In this document: piece after piece, positions 9,697 through 19,134 of the stretch
How positions within the stretch are numbered: position 1 is the stretch's first letter
How the letters are laid out: each line of letters opens with the position of its first letter
Origin: Brevibacterium luteolum
GTDB taxonomy: Bacteria > Actinomycetota > Actinomycetes > Actinomycetales > Brevibacteriaceae
Direction of reading: 5' to 3'
Assembly (NCBI RefSeq): GCF_013004595.1
Contig: NZ_JABEMC010000001.1
Coordinates: 682,001 to 746,000 of the forward strand
Length of the DNA: 64,000 bases
Position numbers and translations under genes: made by a program
Notes under the pieces: generated by a model
The model's database searches: none
Told to the model about the DNA's origin: nothing
The model's input: only the letters and a program-made list of their open reading frames with translations

Positions 9697-10044
9697 CTAA
9701 CTGCGTTCTGCTGCCCTGACGGCAACGCGCGCGGCGATGAAGACCCACGCTAAGACCCACGCGCACCCGGCGAGTGCGACGACCGCGACAGCCGCCTCAG
9801 TGAGGAACACGATCGCCACAGCACTGACGATCAGCCCGGCTCCGGCAATGCACAGATGACGTGCGGCAGCCCGATGACCGGCGACCCATGCGTCGTCCGA
9901 TTCCATCAGGGCCGCTGGCCGCAGCCCCACCCACAGATTGCGCGGCAGCGTGCCCCGATGCCCGCGGTATGCCACAGCTGCGAGCATCACCCCAGCGATG
10001 CCCAGAGACACAGCCGTGGTGAGCGAGACGATGAGATCAGTCAT
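9697..10044 (-). CDS. SdpI-family small membrane protein
   Basis: A 115-aa protein with three predicted membrane helices (about residues 4-26, 64-83 and 85-107). Between helices 1 and 2 it has RNLWVGLRPAALMESDDAW, which resembles the N-x2-G-R-T-P-x-M-x-S-x2-A-W signature of the SdpI/YhfL family; SdpI itself is a Bacillus immunity protein, but most relatives are uncharacterised. No toxin partner is visible. Its ATG overlaps the stop of a 21-codon ORF upstream, so translation may be coupled. Confidence 0.75.
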   Translation of the reverse strand: MTDLIVSLTTAVSLGIAGVMLAAVAYRGHRGTLPRNLWVGLRPAALMESDDAWVAGHRAAARHLCIAGAGLIVSAVAIVFLTEAAVAVVALAGCAWVLAWVFIAARVAVRAAERS

Positions 10045-10106
10045 CGCCGCTCCTGGTCCGGTGCGCCGGAGACACTGATGGAATCGAGAACGGCGGGGCG
10101 TGACAT
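10041..10106 (-). CDS. Short ORF upstream of the SdpI-family gene
   Basis: A 21-codon ORF starting [14 protein letters not shown] with a strong AAAGGAG ribosome site ending 8 nt before its ATG. Its TGA overlaps the ATG of the SdpI-family gene (ATGA). It could be a leader peptide that feeds ribosomes to the membrane gene, which has no obvious ribosome site of its own. Whether the peptide has a function is unknown. Confidence 0.5.
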   Translation of the reverse strand: MSRPAVLDSISVSGAPDQERR

Positions 10107-10191
10107 GAAGGTCACTCCTTTAAGATCGGGGATGAATCGGCAGATTGTCTGCCACCGCCAGCGTGTGGGGTCGTGGCGGGGGAGCACACGC

Positions 10192-10197
10192 TAGAAT
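10192..10197 (+). promoter_or_regulatory. -10 box for a leaderless miaB transcript
   Basis: TAGAAT followed by 8 nt and ATG 10206. It supports ATG 10206 as the start of miaB rather than an upstream in-frame start that would include this box. Confidence 0.5.
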
Positions 10198-10205
10198 GTC
10201 TGCCG

Positions 10206-11708
10206 ATGACTGACGCAATCGCACTGACTGAACCGGAAGCGGGCAACCGCACGCGCACCTATGAGGTCAAGACCTATGGGTGCCAGATGAACGTGCACGA
10301 TTCCGAACGGCTCTCCGGGCTCCTCGACGACGCCGGCTACGTCCGCGCAGACGCCGGCGACCAGGCCGACATCGTCGTGTTCAACACCTGCGCGGTGCGT
10401 GAGAACGCCGACAACCGCCTCTACGGAAACCTCGGCCGGCTCGCCCAGGTCAAGGAACAGCGCCCGGATCTGCAGATCGCCGTCGGCGGCTGCATGGCCC
10501 AGAAGGACCGCGACACGATCGTCAAGCGCGCCCCCTGGGTCGACGTCGTCTTCGGCACCCACAACATGGGTTCCCTGCCGGCCCTGCTCGACCGGGCCCG
10601 CCATAACAGGGAAGCACAGGTCGAGATCCTGGAAAGCCTCGACGTCTTCCCCTCGACCCTGCCGACAACCCGCGAATCGACGCATTCGGGCTGGGTGTCG
10701 ATCTCGGTCGGCTGCAACAACACCTGCACCTTCTGCATCGTCCCGGCCCTGCGCGGCAAGGAGAAGGACCGCCGGCCCGGCGACATCCTCGCCGAAGTCG
10801 AAGCGCTCGCAGCAGACGGCATCACTGAGGTGACGCTGCTGGGCCAGAACGTCAACTCCTACGGCGTCGAGTTCCGCGACCGTGGAGCGTTTGCCAAGCT
10901 GCTGCGCGCCGTCGGCGCCGTCGACGGCATCGAACGGGTCCGCTTCACCAGCCCCCATCCGGCAGCGTTCTCCGATGACGTCATCGCCGCGATGGCCGAG
11001 ACCCCGGCCGTCATGCCGCAGCTGCACATGCCGCTGCAGTCCGGCTCTGACCGCATCCTCAAGGCGATGCGCCGGTCGTATCGCACCAGCCGGTTCCTCA
11101 ACATCCTCGACAAGGTCCGCGACGCGATTCCGCATGCAGCCATCACCACCGACATCATCGTCGGCTTCCCCGGAGAGACCGAAGAGGACTTCCAGGCCAC
11201 GATGGACGTCGTGCGCCGGGCCCGCTTCAGCCAGGCCTTCACCTTCCAGTACTCGATCCGGCCGGGCACCCCGGCCGCGACGATGGACGACCAGGTTCCC
11301 AAGGAGGTCGTGCAGGAGCGCTTCGAACGCCTCGTCGCCCTCCAGGACGAAATCGCCTGGGAGGAGAACCGCAAGCTCATCGGCACCGACGTCAACGTGC
11401 TGGTCACCAAGACCGGAGATGCCGAACACGGCCGGATGACCGGCCGGGCCGAAGACAACCGGCTCGTCCACGTACGCATCGACTCCGCCGCCGAGGCGGT
11501 CCGCCCCGGCGACGTCGTCTCGACGACCGTGACCGAGGCCAAGCCGTACTTCCTCATCGCCGATGCCGCATACACCGTCCGCCGCACCCGCTCCGGAGAC
11601 GCCTGGGACCGCAGTCAGGCTGACAGCTGCGGCGCCCCTGCGAGCCCGGCAGCAGGGCCGGCCGGACCGACATCGCTGGGCATGCCGACGATCCGCACCC
11701 GCAGCTGA
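10206..11708 (+). CDS. miaB: tRNA-2-methylthio-N6-dimethylallyladenosine synthase
   Basis: A 500-aa radical-SAM methylthiotransferase acting on isopentenyl-A37 of tRNA. The N-terminal domain carries the auxiliary cluster cysteines C26, C62 and C96. The radical-SAM motif GCNNTCTFC gives C170, C174 and C177. A TRAM domain follows at about 385-450, then a non-conserved tail. miaA, which makes its substrate modification, follows directly (1-nt gap). The start fits a leaderless message. Confidence 0.97.
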   Translation: MTDAIALTEPEAGNRTRTYEVKTYGCQMNVHDSERLSGLLDDAGYVRADAGDQADIVVFNTCAVRENADNRLYGNLGRLAQVKEQRPDLQIAVGGCMAQKDRDTIVKRAPWVDVVFGTHNMGSLPALLDRARHNREAQVEILESLDVFPSTLPTTRESTHSGWVSISVGCNNTCTFCIVPALRGKEKDRRPGDILAEVEALAADGITEVTLLGQNVNSYGVEFRDRGAFAKLLRAVGAVDGIERVRFTSPHPAAFSDDVIAAMAETPAVMPQLHMPLQSGSDRILKAMRRSYRTSRFLNILDKVRDAIPHAAITTDIIVGFPGETEEDFQATMDVVRRARFSQAFTFQYSIRPGTPAATMDDQVPKEVVQERFERLVALQDEIAWEENRKLIGTDVNVLVTKTGDAEHGRMTGRAEDNRLVHVRIDSAAEAVRPGDVVSTTVTEAKPYFLIADAAYTVRRTRSGDAWDRSQADSCGAPASPAAGPAGPTSLGMPTIRTRS

Positions 11709-11709
11709 G

Positions 11710-12690
11710 ATGAATCCAGAGGACCGCACGACCCAGCGCGTCACGCCGGTCATCAACATCGTCGGCGCCACCGCCACCGGCAAATCCGACCTCGCCGTCG
11801 CACTGGCACAGCGCCTGCACGGCGAGATCATCAACGCCGATGCGATGCAGTTCTACCGCGGCATGGACATCGGCACAGCCAAGCTGCCCGTTGACGAACG
11901 CGGCGGCATCGAACACCACCTCATCGACATCCTCGACGTCGCCGAAGACGCCTCGGTCGCAGACTTTCAGACGCGTGCCCGGGCGATCATCAGCGATCTG
12001 CAGACCCGCCGCCTGGTGCCGATCCTCGTCGGCGGCTCCGGACTGTACGTGCGTGCGGCCACCGATGTCATGACCTTCCCCGGCACCGACCCATCCATTC
12101 GCACCCGGCTCGAAGACGAAGTCGCCGAGCACGGCCCCGGCAGTCTGCACGACAGGCTCGTCGCATTCGACCCGGCCGCCGCAGCGAAGATCACCACCGG
12201 TGACACCCGGCGGATCGTCCGCGCCCTAGAGGTCATCGAACTGACTGGCCAGCCCTTCACCGCCCACCTGCCCCGCTACGCGTACGCCATGCCGACCGTG
12301 CAGATCGGCCTGGCCGATGACCGGTCAGTGCTCAACGAGCGCATCGCCGCCCGCGTGGAGAGGATGTGGGAAGCCGGATGGGTCGACGAGGTCACCCGCC
12401 TGCTCGGTGAGGGGTTGCGGGAGGGCCGCACCGCCTCTCAGGCGATCGGCTACGCCCAGATCATCGACTATCTCGACGGCAAGACCACCGCCGAGGCGGC
12501 GATCGAGTCGACGATCATACGCACCCGTCAGTTCGCCAAACGGCAGCTGACCTGGTTCCGCCGCGACGAGCGCATCGAGTGGCTCGACGCCACCGACCCC
12601 GAGCTGGTGGAGAAGGCCGAAGTGCTGTACCGGCAGTGCTATGCTCACGGTGCCGAGACGCCGACGGCTGAAAGGGAGCCACGCCGATGA
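11710..12690 (+). CDS. miaA: tRNA dimethylallyltransferase
   Basis: A 326-aa enzyme that transfers the dimethylallyl group to A37 of tRNAs reading codons that start with U. The P-loop GATATGKS lies at residues 19-26, with the ADAMQFYRGMDIGTAK substrate region next and VGGSGLYVRA in the middle. Directly downstream of miaB, it supplies the MiaB substrate. dapF overlaps its stop by 4 nt (ATGA). Confidence 0.97.
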   Translation: MNPEDRTTQRVTPVINIVGATATGKSDLAVALAQRLHGEIINADAMQFYRGMDIGTAKLPVDERGGIEHHLIDILDVAEDASVADFQTRARAIISDLQTRRLVPILVGGSGLYVRAATDVMTFPGTDPSIRTRLEDEVAEHGPGSLHDRLVAFDPAAAAKITTGDTRRIVRALEVIELTGQPFTAHLPRYAYAMPTVQIGLADDRSVLNERIAARVERMWEAGWVDEVTRLLGEGLREGRTASQAIGYAQIIDYLDGKTTAEAAIESTIIRTRQFAKRQLTWFRRDERIEWLDATDPELVEKAEVLYRQCYAHGAETPTAEREPRR

Positions 12691-13643
12691 CCGACGCCCA
12701 CGCCGCAGACCACACCGCCGCACCGCCGGCGCTGTCGACCGGGCACGGCACCGCCAACGACTTCGTGTTCCTCTACGACCCCGCCGGCGAACAGGACCTC
12801 AACGCCGACCAGGTGGCACTCCTGTGCAACCGGCACAGCGGCATCGGCGCAGACGGCCTCATCCGCGTCATCCGCTGTGCTGCAGCCGGCATTCCCGAAG
12901 CGGTCACGGCCGCTGAAGCCGGAGCCGAATGGTTCATGGACTACCGCAATGCCGACGGCTCGATTGCTGAGATGTGCGGCAACGGCGTGCGCGCCTTCGC
13001 CCACTACCTGCGCAGCTACGACCTCGCCGCCGACCCCCAGACACTGCCGGTCGGCACCCGCGCCGGCGTCAAGACCGTGACGATCGAACCGGATCCGACA
13101 GGCGAATCCGAGGTCTGGTACCGCGTCGACATGGGCCGGTGGCAGCTGCCTGGCTCCGGCGACGGCGGCGCGGACACGCTCGTGCTCACCCGCGGCATCG
13201 ACGTCGCCCGGCCGGGCCTCGACGTCGATATGGGCAACCCGCACACCGTCGTCGCGCTCGCCTCAGCCGACGAGCTCGCCGCAGCTGAACTCACCTCTGC
13301 CCCGCAGCTCAACCCCGACCCGCCGGCCGGGGCCAACATCGAATACATCGTCATCGAACCCGACGGCGACGGCGACCCGACGACCGGCAGCCTGCGCATG
13401 CGCGTGTTCGAACGCGGCGTCGGCGAAACCCAGGCCTGCGGCACCGGAGCTTGCGCAGCCGCCCTGGCAGCCCACCACTGGGCCGGAGCCCACGGCCCGA
13501 TCCAATGGCTGGTCGACCAGCCCGGTGGCACGGTGCGCATCGACATCAACGGCCACCAGGTCAGCCTGAGTGGCCCAGCCGAACTCACCGCCGCGATCGA
13601 ACTGTCCGAACAGCTCAAGGCGCGCCTGCGCCGGCTGCTCTGA
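12687..13643 (+). CDS. dapF: Diaminopimelate epimerase
   Basis: A 318-aa cofactor-independent epimerase that converts LL- to meso-diaminopimelate for lysine and cell-wall synthesis. The two catalytic cysteines are visible: C97 in ADGSIAEMCGNG and C251 in QACGTGACAA. The length is slightly above average because of a short N-terminal extension before GHGTANDF. It is the third gene of the miaB-miaA-dapF operon, a common actinobacterial arrangement. Confidence 0.97.
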   Translation: MTDAHAADHTAAPPALSTGHGTANDFVFLYDPAGEQDLNADQVALLCNRHSGIGADGLIRVIRCAAAGIPEAVTAAEAGAEWFMDYRNADGSIAEMCGNGVRAFAHYLRSYDLAADPQTLPVGTRAGVKTVTIEPDPTGESEVWYRVDMGRWQLPGSGDGGADTLVLTRGIDVARPGLDVDMGNPHTVVALASADELAAAELTSAPQLNPDPPAGANIEYIVIEPDGDGDPTTGSLRMRVFERGVGETQACGTGACAAALAAHHWAGAHGPIQWLVDQPGGTVRIDINGHQVSLSGPAELTAAIELSEQLKARLRRLL

Positions 13644-13644
13644 A

Positions 13645-13667
13645 CCGCCTCGGGAACGGCCAGGCGG
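13645..13667. terminator. Possible weak bidirectional terminator
   Basis: CCGCCT and AGGCGG arms around an 11-nt loop in the 36-nt gap between the convergent dapF and methyltransferase genes. It has no T-run and only six pairs. Confidence 0.35.
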
Positions 13668-13679
13668 CCAGCCAGCCGC

Positions 13680-14300
13680 TCAGTCGGCCAGACGCTCGAT
13701 GCGCAGGATCCGGAAGCCCTTCGATGTCATCGTTCGCTCCACGGCGTATGTCTCGCCGAGCTCGCTGCGCAGCCAGGTGAGCAGCGAATCAGCACCGAGC
13801 TTCTTGGCCACCACCAGCCACGCCGTACCGCCGGGCGCAAGGCGGGGCAGCCATGTGAGCAGCAGCTCGTGCAGTACGGCCTTGCCCACTCGGATCGGCG
13901 GGTTCGAATAGATCGCAGCGAACCGCACCTGAGGCGGGATGTCTGCTGCGGTCACCGCATGAATCGAGCCCAGCCCCAGGTCGGCGGCATTGCGGCGGAC
14001 CAGATCGAGGGCGCGCTCATTGACATCAAGGGCCCAGATACGCGGGTGCGTGCCGGCATCAGCGCCGGTGAGGGCGGTGTGCATGGCGACCGGCCCCCAG
14101 CCGCAGCCCAGGTCGAGCACATCACCGGCAGGCGGGTGGGGGATCTCGTCGAGCAGCACACGCGTGCCGGTGTCGAGATGACCGGGGGAGAAGACCCCGG
14201 CAGCCGTCGAGACGCTGAGCTCGCGGCCTGCCAGGCGCACATCGATGGTGCGCAGCTGCGCGTCGCTGGCCGGCTGGGCGGAGAAGTAGTGCTCGTTCAT
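13680..14300 (-). CDS. Class I SAM-dependent methyltransferase, RsmC-like
   Basis: A 206-aa MTS-type methyltransferase. SAM-binding motif I VLDLGCGWGP is at residues 61-70 and the base-methylase motif NPPIR at 133-137, as in RsmC, which methylates 16S rRNA guanine-1207. It is one domain, unlike two-domain E. coli RsmC, so the exact target is uncertain. The start is set at the ATG read from 14300 because a -10 box TAGGAT lies 7 nt upstream on this strand (14308-14313), implying a leaderless message. Confidence 0.85.
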   Translation of the reverse strand: MNEHYFSAQPASDAQLRTIDVRLAGRELSVSTAAGVFSPGHLDTGTRVLLDEIPHPPAGDVLDLGCGWGPVAMHTALTGADAGTHPRIWALDVNERALDLVRRNAADLGLGSIHAVTAADIPPQVRFAAIYSNPPIRVGKAVLHELLLTWLPRLAPGGTAWLVVAKKLGADSLLTWLRSELGETYAVERTMTSKGFRILRIERLAD

Positions 14301-14307
14301 CGCCACC

Positions 14308-14313
14308 ATCCTA
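14308..14313 (-). promoter_or_regulatory. -10 box for a leaderless methyltransferase transcript
   Basis: TAGGAT on the minus strand, exactly 7 nt before the ATG at 14300. Confidence 0.5.
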
Positions 14314-14375
14314 CGGTGCGCGCAGGGCGCAGACGCCGGTGCCGTGTGGGACAATAGAAGACCGCCAGAGAAGAA

Positions 14376-16025
14376 ATGAGGACGATGCCAAGCGATTCCC
14401 ATCGCCGTCACCGTGCAGACGAGACCACCCCAGCCGCCGAAGCCGGCCGGCCAGCAGAGGAAGCCGGCCAGCCAGCAGAGACCGAGCGCAGCCGCGACGA
14501 CGCGATGATCGACCGGATCCTCTCCCGCGGCGGCTCCGCACTCACCGACGAGGATCGCGTCCACCAGGACGACAGCCAGTTCGATGCGCTCGAGCGCGAG
14601 GCGCTGCGCCGGGTCTCTGGACTCTCAACCGAACTCGAAGACGTCACCGAGGTCGAATACCGGCAGCTGCGCCTGGAGAAGGTCGTGCTCGCCGGCATCT
14701 GGACGCGCGGGACCGCTGCCGAGGCCGAGGAATCGCTGCGTGAGCTCGCCTCCCTTGCCGAGACAGCCGGCTCGACCGTGCTCGACGGTGTGCTGCAGCG
14801 CCGCGACCACCCGGACCCCGGCACGTATCTGGGACGCGGCAAGGCACAGGAGCTGGCCGAGATCGTCGCCGCCGTCGGCGCTGACACCGTCATCGTCGAC
14901 ACAGAGCTGGCACCCAGCCAGCGCCGCGGCCTGGAGGACGTCATCAAGGTCAAGGTCATCGACCGGGTCGCACTCATCCTCGACATCTTCGCCCAGCACG
15001 CCAAGAGCCGCGAGGGCAAAGCCCAGGTCGAACTCGCCCAGCTCGAATACCTGCTGCCGCGCCTGCGCGGCTGGGGTGAGTCGATGTCCCGGCAGGCCGG
15101 CGGCCGAGTCGCCGGTGGTGAGGGAATCGGCTCGCGCGGCCCCGGTGAGACGAAGATCGAACTCGACCGCCGCCGCATCCGCACCCGGATGGCCAAGCTG
15201 CGCCGCCAGATCGCTGATATGACACCGGCACGGGAGACCAAGCGCGCCAACCGGCAGCGCCACCAGGTGCCCGCTGTGGCGATCGTCGGTTACACCAATG
15301 CCGGGAAGTCCTCCCTGCTCAACCGGCTCACCGACGCCGATGTCATGGTCCGCAACGAGCTCTTCGCCACCCTGGATCCCACTGTGCGGCAGGCGACGAC
15401 CGAGGACGGCCGCGCCTTCACGTTCACCGACACCGTCGGGTTCGTGCGCAACTTGCCGCATCAGCTCGTCGAGGCCTTCCGCTCCACACTGGAGGAGGCA
15501 ACGTTCGCTGATGTGCTCTTGCACGTCGTCGACGCCGCTCACCCCGACCCGCACGGGCAGCTGGCAGCCGTGCGCGAGGTGCTCGCCGAGGCCGACACCG
15601 ATGACATCGCCGAGCTCATCGTGTTCAACAAGTCCGATCTGGCCGACCCGGATGTGCTCACCGGCCTGCTCGCCCGCTATCCGGAGGCCGTCGCCGTCTC
15701 CGCAGCGACCGGCGACGGCATCGATGAGCTGCGTGAGAGGCTGGCCGGCCTGCTGCCGACACCCGATCACGAGGTGACGGTGCTGCTGCCCTATGACCGC
15801 GGCGACCTCGTCTCCCGCATCCATGACGAGGGCACCGTGCTTGTTGAGAAGCACCTGCCGGAAGGCACAGCCGTGCAGGCGAAGGTCGACGCCGACCTGC
15901 TCGCAGCCCTGGAGGAGTTCCGCAAGCCGGACATGTTCGCAGGCCAGGAGCACCTCCCGGCAGACGCGAACACCGGAGCTGAGTCCGAAGCCGGGGCGCA
16001 AGCTGCCGCCGGCCACCGCACATGA
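14376..16025 (+). CDS. hflX: Ribosome-associated GTPase HflX
   Basis: A 549-aa GTPase that splits stalled ribosomes. The first 90 residues are a low-complexity, acidic and Ala-rich extension. The HflX N-terminal domain follows with PGTYLGRGKAQEL, then the glycine-rich linker GGRVAGGEGIGSRGPGETK, then the G domain with G1 GYTNAGKS at about 305-312, the G3 DTVGFVRNLP and the G4 NKSD. ATG 14376 and ATG 14385 are both possible starts; the purine-rich AGAGAAG at 14367-14373 is better spaced for 14385. dinG overlaps the stop by 4 nt. Confidence 0.95.
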   Translation: MRTMPSDSHRRHRADETTPAAEAGRPAEEAGQPAETERSRDDAMIDRILSRGGSALTDEDRVHQDDSQFDALEREALRRVSGLSTELEDVTEVEYRQLRLEKVVLAGIWTRGTAAEAEESLRELASLAETAGSTVLDGVLQRRDHPDPGTYLGRGKAQELAEIVAAVGADTVIVDTELAPSQRRGLEDVIKVKVIDRVALILDIFAQHAKSREGKAQVELAQLEYLLPRLRGWGESMSRQAGGRVAGGEGIGSRGPGETKIELDRRRIRTRMAKLRRQIADMTPARETKRANRQRHQVPAVAIVGYTNAGKSSLLNRLTDADVMVRNELFATLDPTVRQATTEDGRAFTFTDTVGFVRNLPHQLVEAFRSTLEEATFADVLLHVVDAAHPDPHGQLAAVREVLAEADTDDIAELIVFNKSDLADPDVLTGLLARYPEAVAVSAATGDGIDELRERLAGLLPTPDHEVTVLLPYDRGDLVSRIHDEGTVLVEKHLPEGTAVQAKVDADLLAALEEFRKPDMFAGQEHLPADANTGAESEAGAQAAAGHRT

Positions 16026-17995
16026 GCCGGATTCCGCCGCTGCTGGAGACTGCGGTCTCGGCACTGGGCGGATCACCGCGCCGGGGACAGCAGGACATGG
16101 CCGAGGCGGTCGGGGCGGCACTCGACAACGGCTCCCACCTCCTCGTCCAGGCCGGAACCGGCACCGGAAAGTCCCTGGCCTACCTCGTCCCGGCCGTCGA
16201 ATACGCCGTGCGCACCGGTGAGCGCGTCATCGTCTCCACCGCCACCCTGGCGCTGCAGGCCCAGATCATCGACCGCGACCTGCCGCGCATGGTCAAGGCG
16301 ATCAAGGGCGAACTCGACGCACGGCCGCGCGCAGCCGTGCTCAAGGGGCGGCGCAACTATCTGTGCAAACACAAGCTCGACGGCGGCTACCCCGACGACG
16401 GCGACACCACCCTCTTCGACCTCGGCGCCGACGGCGCTGCCCACCGCGGCGGCTCGGTAATCACCGCGCTGGGGGAGGAGATCCAGCGCATCCGCTCCTG
16501 GGAGCGCACCACCGACACCGGCGACCGCGACGACCTCACCCCCGGTGTCTCCGACCGTGCCTGGGCGCAGGTCTCGGTCAATTCCTTCGACTGCCTGGGC
16601 AGCAGATGCCCGATGTTCGAGGAGTGCTTCGCCGAACGCGCCAAGATCCGGGCAGCCGAAGCCGACGTCGTGGTGACCAACCATGCGCTGCTGGCCATCG
16701 ACTCCTTCGGCGAGGCCAACGTCCTGCCCGAACACGGCGCCGTCATCGTCGACGAAGCCCACGAGCTGCGCGACCGGGTGACGAACGCACTGACCGGATC
16801 GCTCACCGTCACGATGCTCAACGCGGCGGCCTCCTCGGCACGCAAGCACACCTCGGCGCAGGAATCGAGCATCGAGAATCTCACGACCGCCGCCAGCGCA
16901 CTCGAACGCGCACTCGAACACGCCAGCGAGGGGCTCATCGTGCGCTGGCCCGAGGACCTCGCCGCGGCGGTGCGCCAGATCCGGGATGCCGCCAGCCGGC
17001 TGCTGTCGGATACCAACGGAAACGAAGCCAAGGACGCTGACGCCGGCCGGCAGATGGCCCGCGCCCGCGTCCAGGAGGTCTTCGACCTCGCCGAACGGAT
17101 GGCCGAACCGGACAGCAACGACGTCTCCTGGGTCAGCCGCAGCACCTTCCGCGAGAACACCACCACCTCGCTCGTCGTCGCCCCGCTCAGCGTCGCCGGC
17201 ACCATGCGCAACGGTCTCTTCGCCGAAGCCACCGTCATCGCCACCTCGGCGACGCTGGCTCTGGGCGGGAAGTTCGAACCGGTCGCCGCCTCGCTCGGTC
17301 TCGCCGGGCCCGAAGCGCCGGCCTACGATGCGATCGACGTCGGCTCCCCGTTCTCCTACGACAAGCAGGGGATCCTCTACGTCGCTGGACACCTGCCCAA
17401 GCCGGGCAGGGGAGGGCTGAGCGAGGAGACCCTGGAGGAGCTGCGCGAACTCGTGACAGCCTCCGGCGGCGGCACCCTCGGGCTGTTCTCGTCGAAGAGC
17501 GCTGCCGAACAGGCGGCCACTGTGCTGCGCGAGCACCTGCCGATGCCGATTCTGCTGCAGGGCGAGGACACCCTCTCAGCACTCGTCAGCCGGTTCGCCG
17601 CCGAACCCGACACCTGCCTGTTCGGCACCATGTCGCTGTGGCAGGGCGTCGACGTGCCCGGGCGGACCTGCCGGCTCGTCGTCATCGACCGGATTCCTTT
17701 CCCACGCCCCGACGACCCGCTCGCACTCGCCCGCACCCATGCTGCAGCCCAGCGCGGTGCCAACGGGTTCATGACCGTCAGCGCCACCCATGCCGCACTG
17801 CGCCTGGCGCAGGGGGCCGGGCGGCTCATCCGCTCCGTGCAGGATCAGGGCGTCGTCGCCGTGCTCGACTCCCGGCTGCGCACCGCCGGCTATGCGGGGT
17901 TCCTGCTCGCCTCGCTGCCGCCGATGTGGCGGACTGACAATCCGGCCCTCGTGCGCGATGCGCTCACCCGGCTGGCACCCAGCGGCGAAGACTGA
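16022..17995 (+). CDS. dinG: ATP-dependent DNA helicase, DinG/YoaA type
   Basis: A 657-aa superfamily-2 iron-sulfur helicase. Walker A AGTGTGKS is at residues 44-51 and the VDEAHEL box follows. Cysteines in NYLCKHKL and in CLGSRCPMFEEC are placed to bind the 4Fe-4S cluster. Helicase motif VI is near the end (QGAGRLIRSVQDQG). It probably unwinds R-loops or stalled forks. The start overlaps the hflX stop (ATGA). No LexA box is seen near it, although E. coli dinG is SOS-regulated. Confidence 0.94.
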   Translation: MSRIPPLLETAVSALGGSPRRGQQDMAEAVGAALDNGSHLLVQAGTGTGKSLAYLVPAVEYAVRTGERVIVSTATLALQAQIIDRDLPRMVKAIKGELDARPRAAVLKGRRNYLCKHKLDGGYPDDGDTTLFDLGADGAAHRGGSVITALGEEIQRIRSWERTTDTGDRDDLTPGVSDRAWAQVSVNSFDCLGSRCPMFEECFAERAKIRAAEADVVVTNHALLAIDSFGEANVLPEHGAVIVDEAHELRDRVTNALTGSLTVTMLNAAASSARKHTSAQESSIENLTTAASALERALEHASEGLIVRWPEDLAAAVRQIRDAASRLLSDTNGNEAKDADAGRQMARARVQEVFDLAERMAEPDSNDVSWVSRSTFRENTTTSLVVAPLSVAGTMRNGLFAEATVIATSATLALGGKFEPVAASLGLAGPEAPAYDAIDVGSPFSYDKQGILYVAGHLPKPGRGGLSEETLEELRELVTASGGGTLGLFSSKSAAEQAATVLREHLPMPILLQGEDTLSALVSRFAAEPDTCLFGTMSLWQGVDVPGRTCRLVVIDRIPFPRPDDPLALARTHAAAQRGANGFMTVSATHAALRLAQGAGRLIRSVQDQGVVAVLDSRLRTAGYAGFLLASLPPMWRTDNPALVRDALTRLAPSGED

Positions 17996-18066
17996 CCCAC
18001 ACAGGGAACGGACGCGGCATAGACGAAGACTGATCCGCACAGCGAACTGACTCTGCACAGACAGCT

Positions 18067-18100
18067 GCGGCGCCCGGTCCCAAGACCAGGCGCCGCAGTG
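18067..18100. terminator. Strong bidirectional terminator between dinG and lexA
   Basis: Long inverted repeat: CTGCGGCGCC to its complement GGCGCCGCAG, with inner arms GGTC/GACC, one mismatch (77/90) and a 4-nt loop. It lies between convergent dinG and lexA and can serve both strands. Confidence 0.8.
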
Positions 18101-18117
18101 CTGTGTTCCAGGCGTGC

Positions 18118-18879
18118 TCAGACGCGGCGGATGACCGCGACGACGATGCCCATGATCGTGGCATAGGTGCCGTCGATGGGATCGTAGTCCTTGTTCTCCG
18201 GCAGCAGCCACTGCACACCGTCACGGCGCTGCAGCCGCTTGACGGTCGCCTCATCGTCGAGGAGGGCCGCGACGATCTCACCGTTCTCAGCCGTCGGCTG
18301 CTTGCGCACCACGACCCAGTCGCCGTCGCAGATCGCAGCTTCGATCATCGAGTCGCCGACCACGTTGAGCAGGAACAGCTCACCGCTGCCGACCACCTGA
18401 CGCGGCAGCGAGAAGACGTCCTCGACGGATTCCTCGGCCAGCACCGGTCCGCCGGCTGCGATCCGGCCGAGCACCGGCACCTGGGCCAGATTCGACGATT
18501 CGATGAACGCCTCCTCGACTGCCTTGGCAGCCTCATCGGCGGGATTGACGATCTCGATGGCGCGCGGCCGGCGCGGATCCCGGCGCAGATAGCCGAGGCG
18601 CTCGAGCTGGGCGAGCTGGTGCGCCACGCTGGACAGCGAGGCCAGCCCGGCGGCCTTGCCGATCTCGCGCATGCTCGGCGGGTAGCCGTTGTCGATGACC
18701 GCCTGCTCGATGGTCTGCAGGACGATCTTCTGACGGGGAGTCAGACGCCGGTCGTCGGCACCGACCATGTTGAGCGAGTCCTCGGTGTCGATTCCCCGAC
18801 GAGCGCGGAACTCCTCGATCTCGGAGATGATGTCCTCGTTGCGGGGACGTCCCCGCCCTCTCTTCTTCTGTTCGGCCAT
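18118..18879 (-). CDS. lexA: SOS repressor LexA
   Basis: A 253-aa repressor and autoprotease. An unusual basic and acidic N-terminal extension of about 45 residues precedes the winged-helix domain (about 46-110). The cleavage site is A142-G143 in RIAAGG. The catalytic dyad is S177 (VVGDSM) and K214 (ATVKRL). The gene is transcribed away from a LysM membrane protein gene; LexA boxes in the shared gap predict autoregulation and control of both genes. A GGGGGAAG ribosome site lies before the ATG. Confidence 0.97.
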   Translation of the reverse strand: MAEQKKRGRGRPRNEDIISEIEEFRARRGIDTEDSLNMVGADDRRLTPRQKIVLQTIEQAVIDNGYPPSMREIGKAAGLASLSSVAHQLAQLERLGYLRRDPRRPRAIEIVNPADEAAKAVEEAFIESSNLAQVPVLGRIAAGGPVLAEESVEDVFSLPRQVVGSGELFLLNVVGDSMIEAAICDGDWVVVRKQPTAENGEIVAALLDDEATVKRLQRRDGVQWLLPENKDYDPIDGTYATIMGIVVAVIRRV

Positions 18880-18961
18880 TGCTTCCCCCGTGTGCAGTCG
18901 AGCGTCGTTCCTGGTCAGCGAGCGATGTCAGTGCCTGGTGACAGTCTTTCCATCAGACCCG

Positions 18962-18975
18962 CGAACTTCCGTTCG
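18962..18975. promoter_or_regulatory. LexA (SOS) box in the lexA-LysM gap
   Basis: CGAACTTCCGTTCG is a perfect CGAAC-N4-GTTCG palindrome, 83 nt before the lexA ATG. Confidence 0.85.
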
Positions 18976-18985
18976 AATCCATTTT

Positions 18986-18999
18986 CGCACAGATGTTCG
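18986..18999. promoter_or_regulatory. Second, imperfect LexA box
   Basis: CGCACAGATGTTCG differs from the consensus by one base in the left arm. It starts 24 nt from the start of the perfect box, about two helical turns, so two LexA dimers could bind the same face. Confidence 0.6.
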
Positions 19000-19007
19000 C
19001 AGGGACT

Positions 19008-19029
19008 GGACATTTCTTCGAATATGTCC
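19008..19029. promoter_or_regulatory. Inverted repeat upstream of the LysM gene
   Basis: GGACAT and ATGTCC arms with a 10-nt spacer. It lies between the LexA boxes and the LysM gene, next to the A+T-rich TTAAATAG stretch likely to hold the promoter. It is not a LexA box; the binding protein is unknown. Confidence 0.35.
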
Positions 19030-19134
19030 TTAAATAGTACATGTGTTCGAGTCTCCGGTCTGACGGAGGGAAGCCGGCAGGCCGGGACTCAGCGCAACAG
19101 CCTGCTAGGGAAGACAGGATCTGAGGAGGACACC

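Noticed and set aside
18103-19134. Extending the LysM protein upstream to a 464-aa product
   Set aside because: The extension is antisense to lexA and crosses the LexA boxes. ATG 19135 with GAGGAGGA is the natural start.
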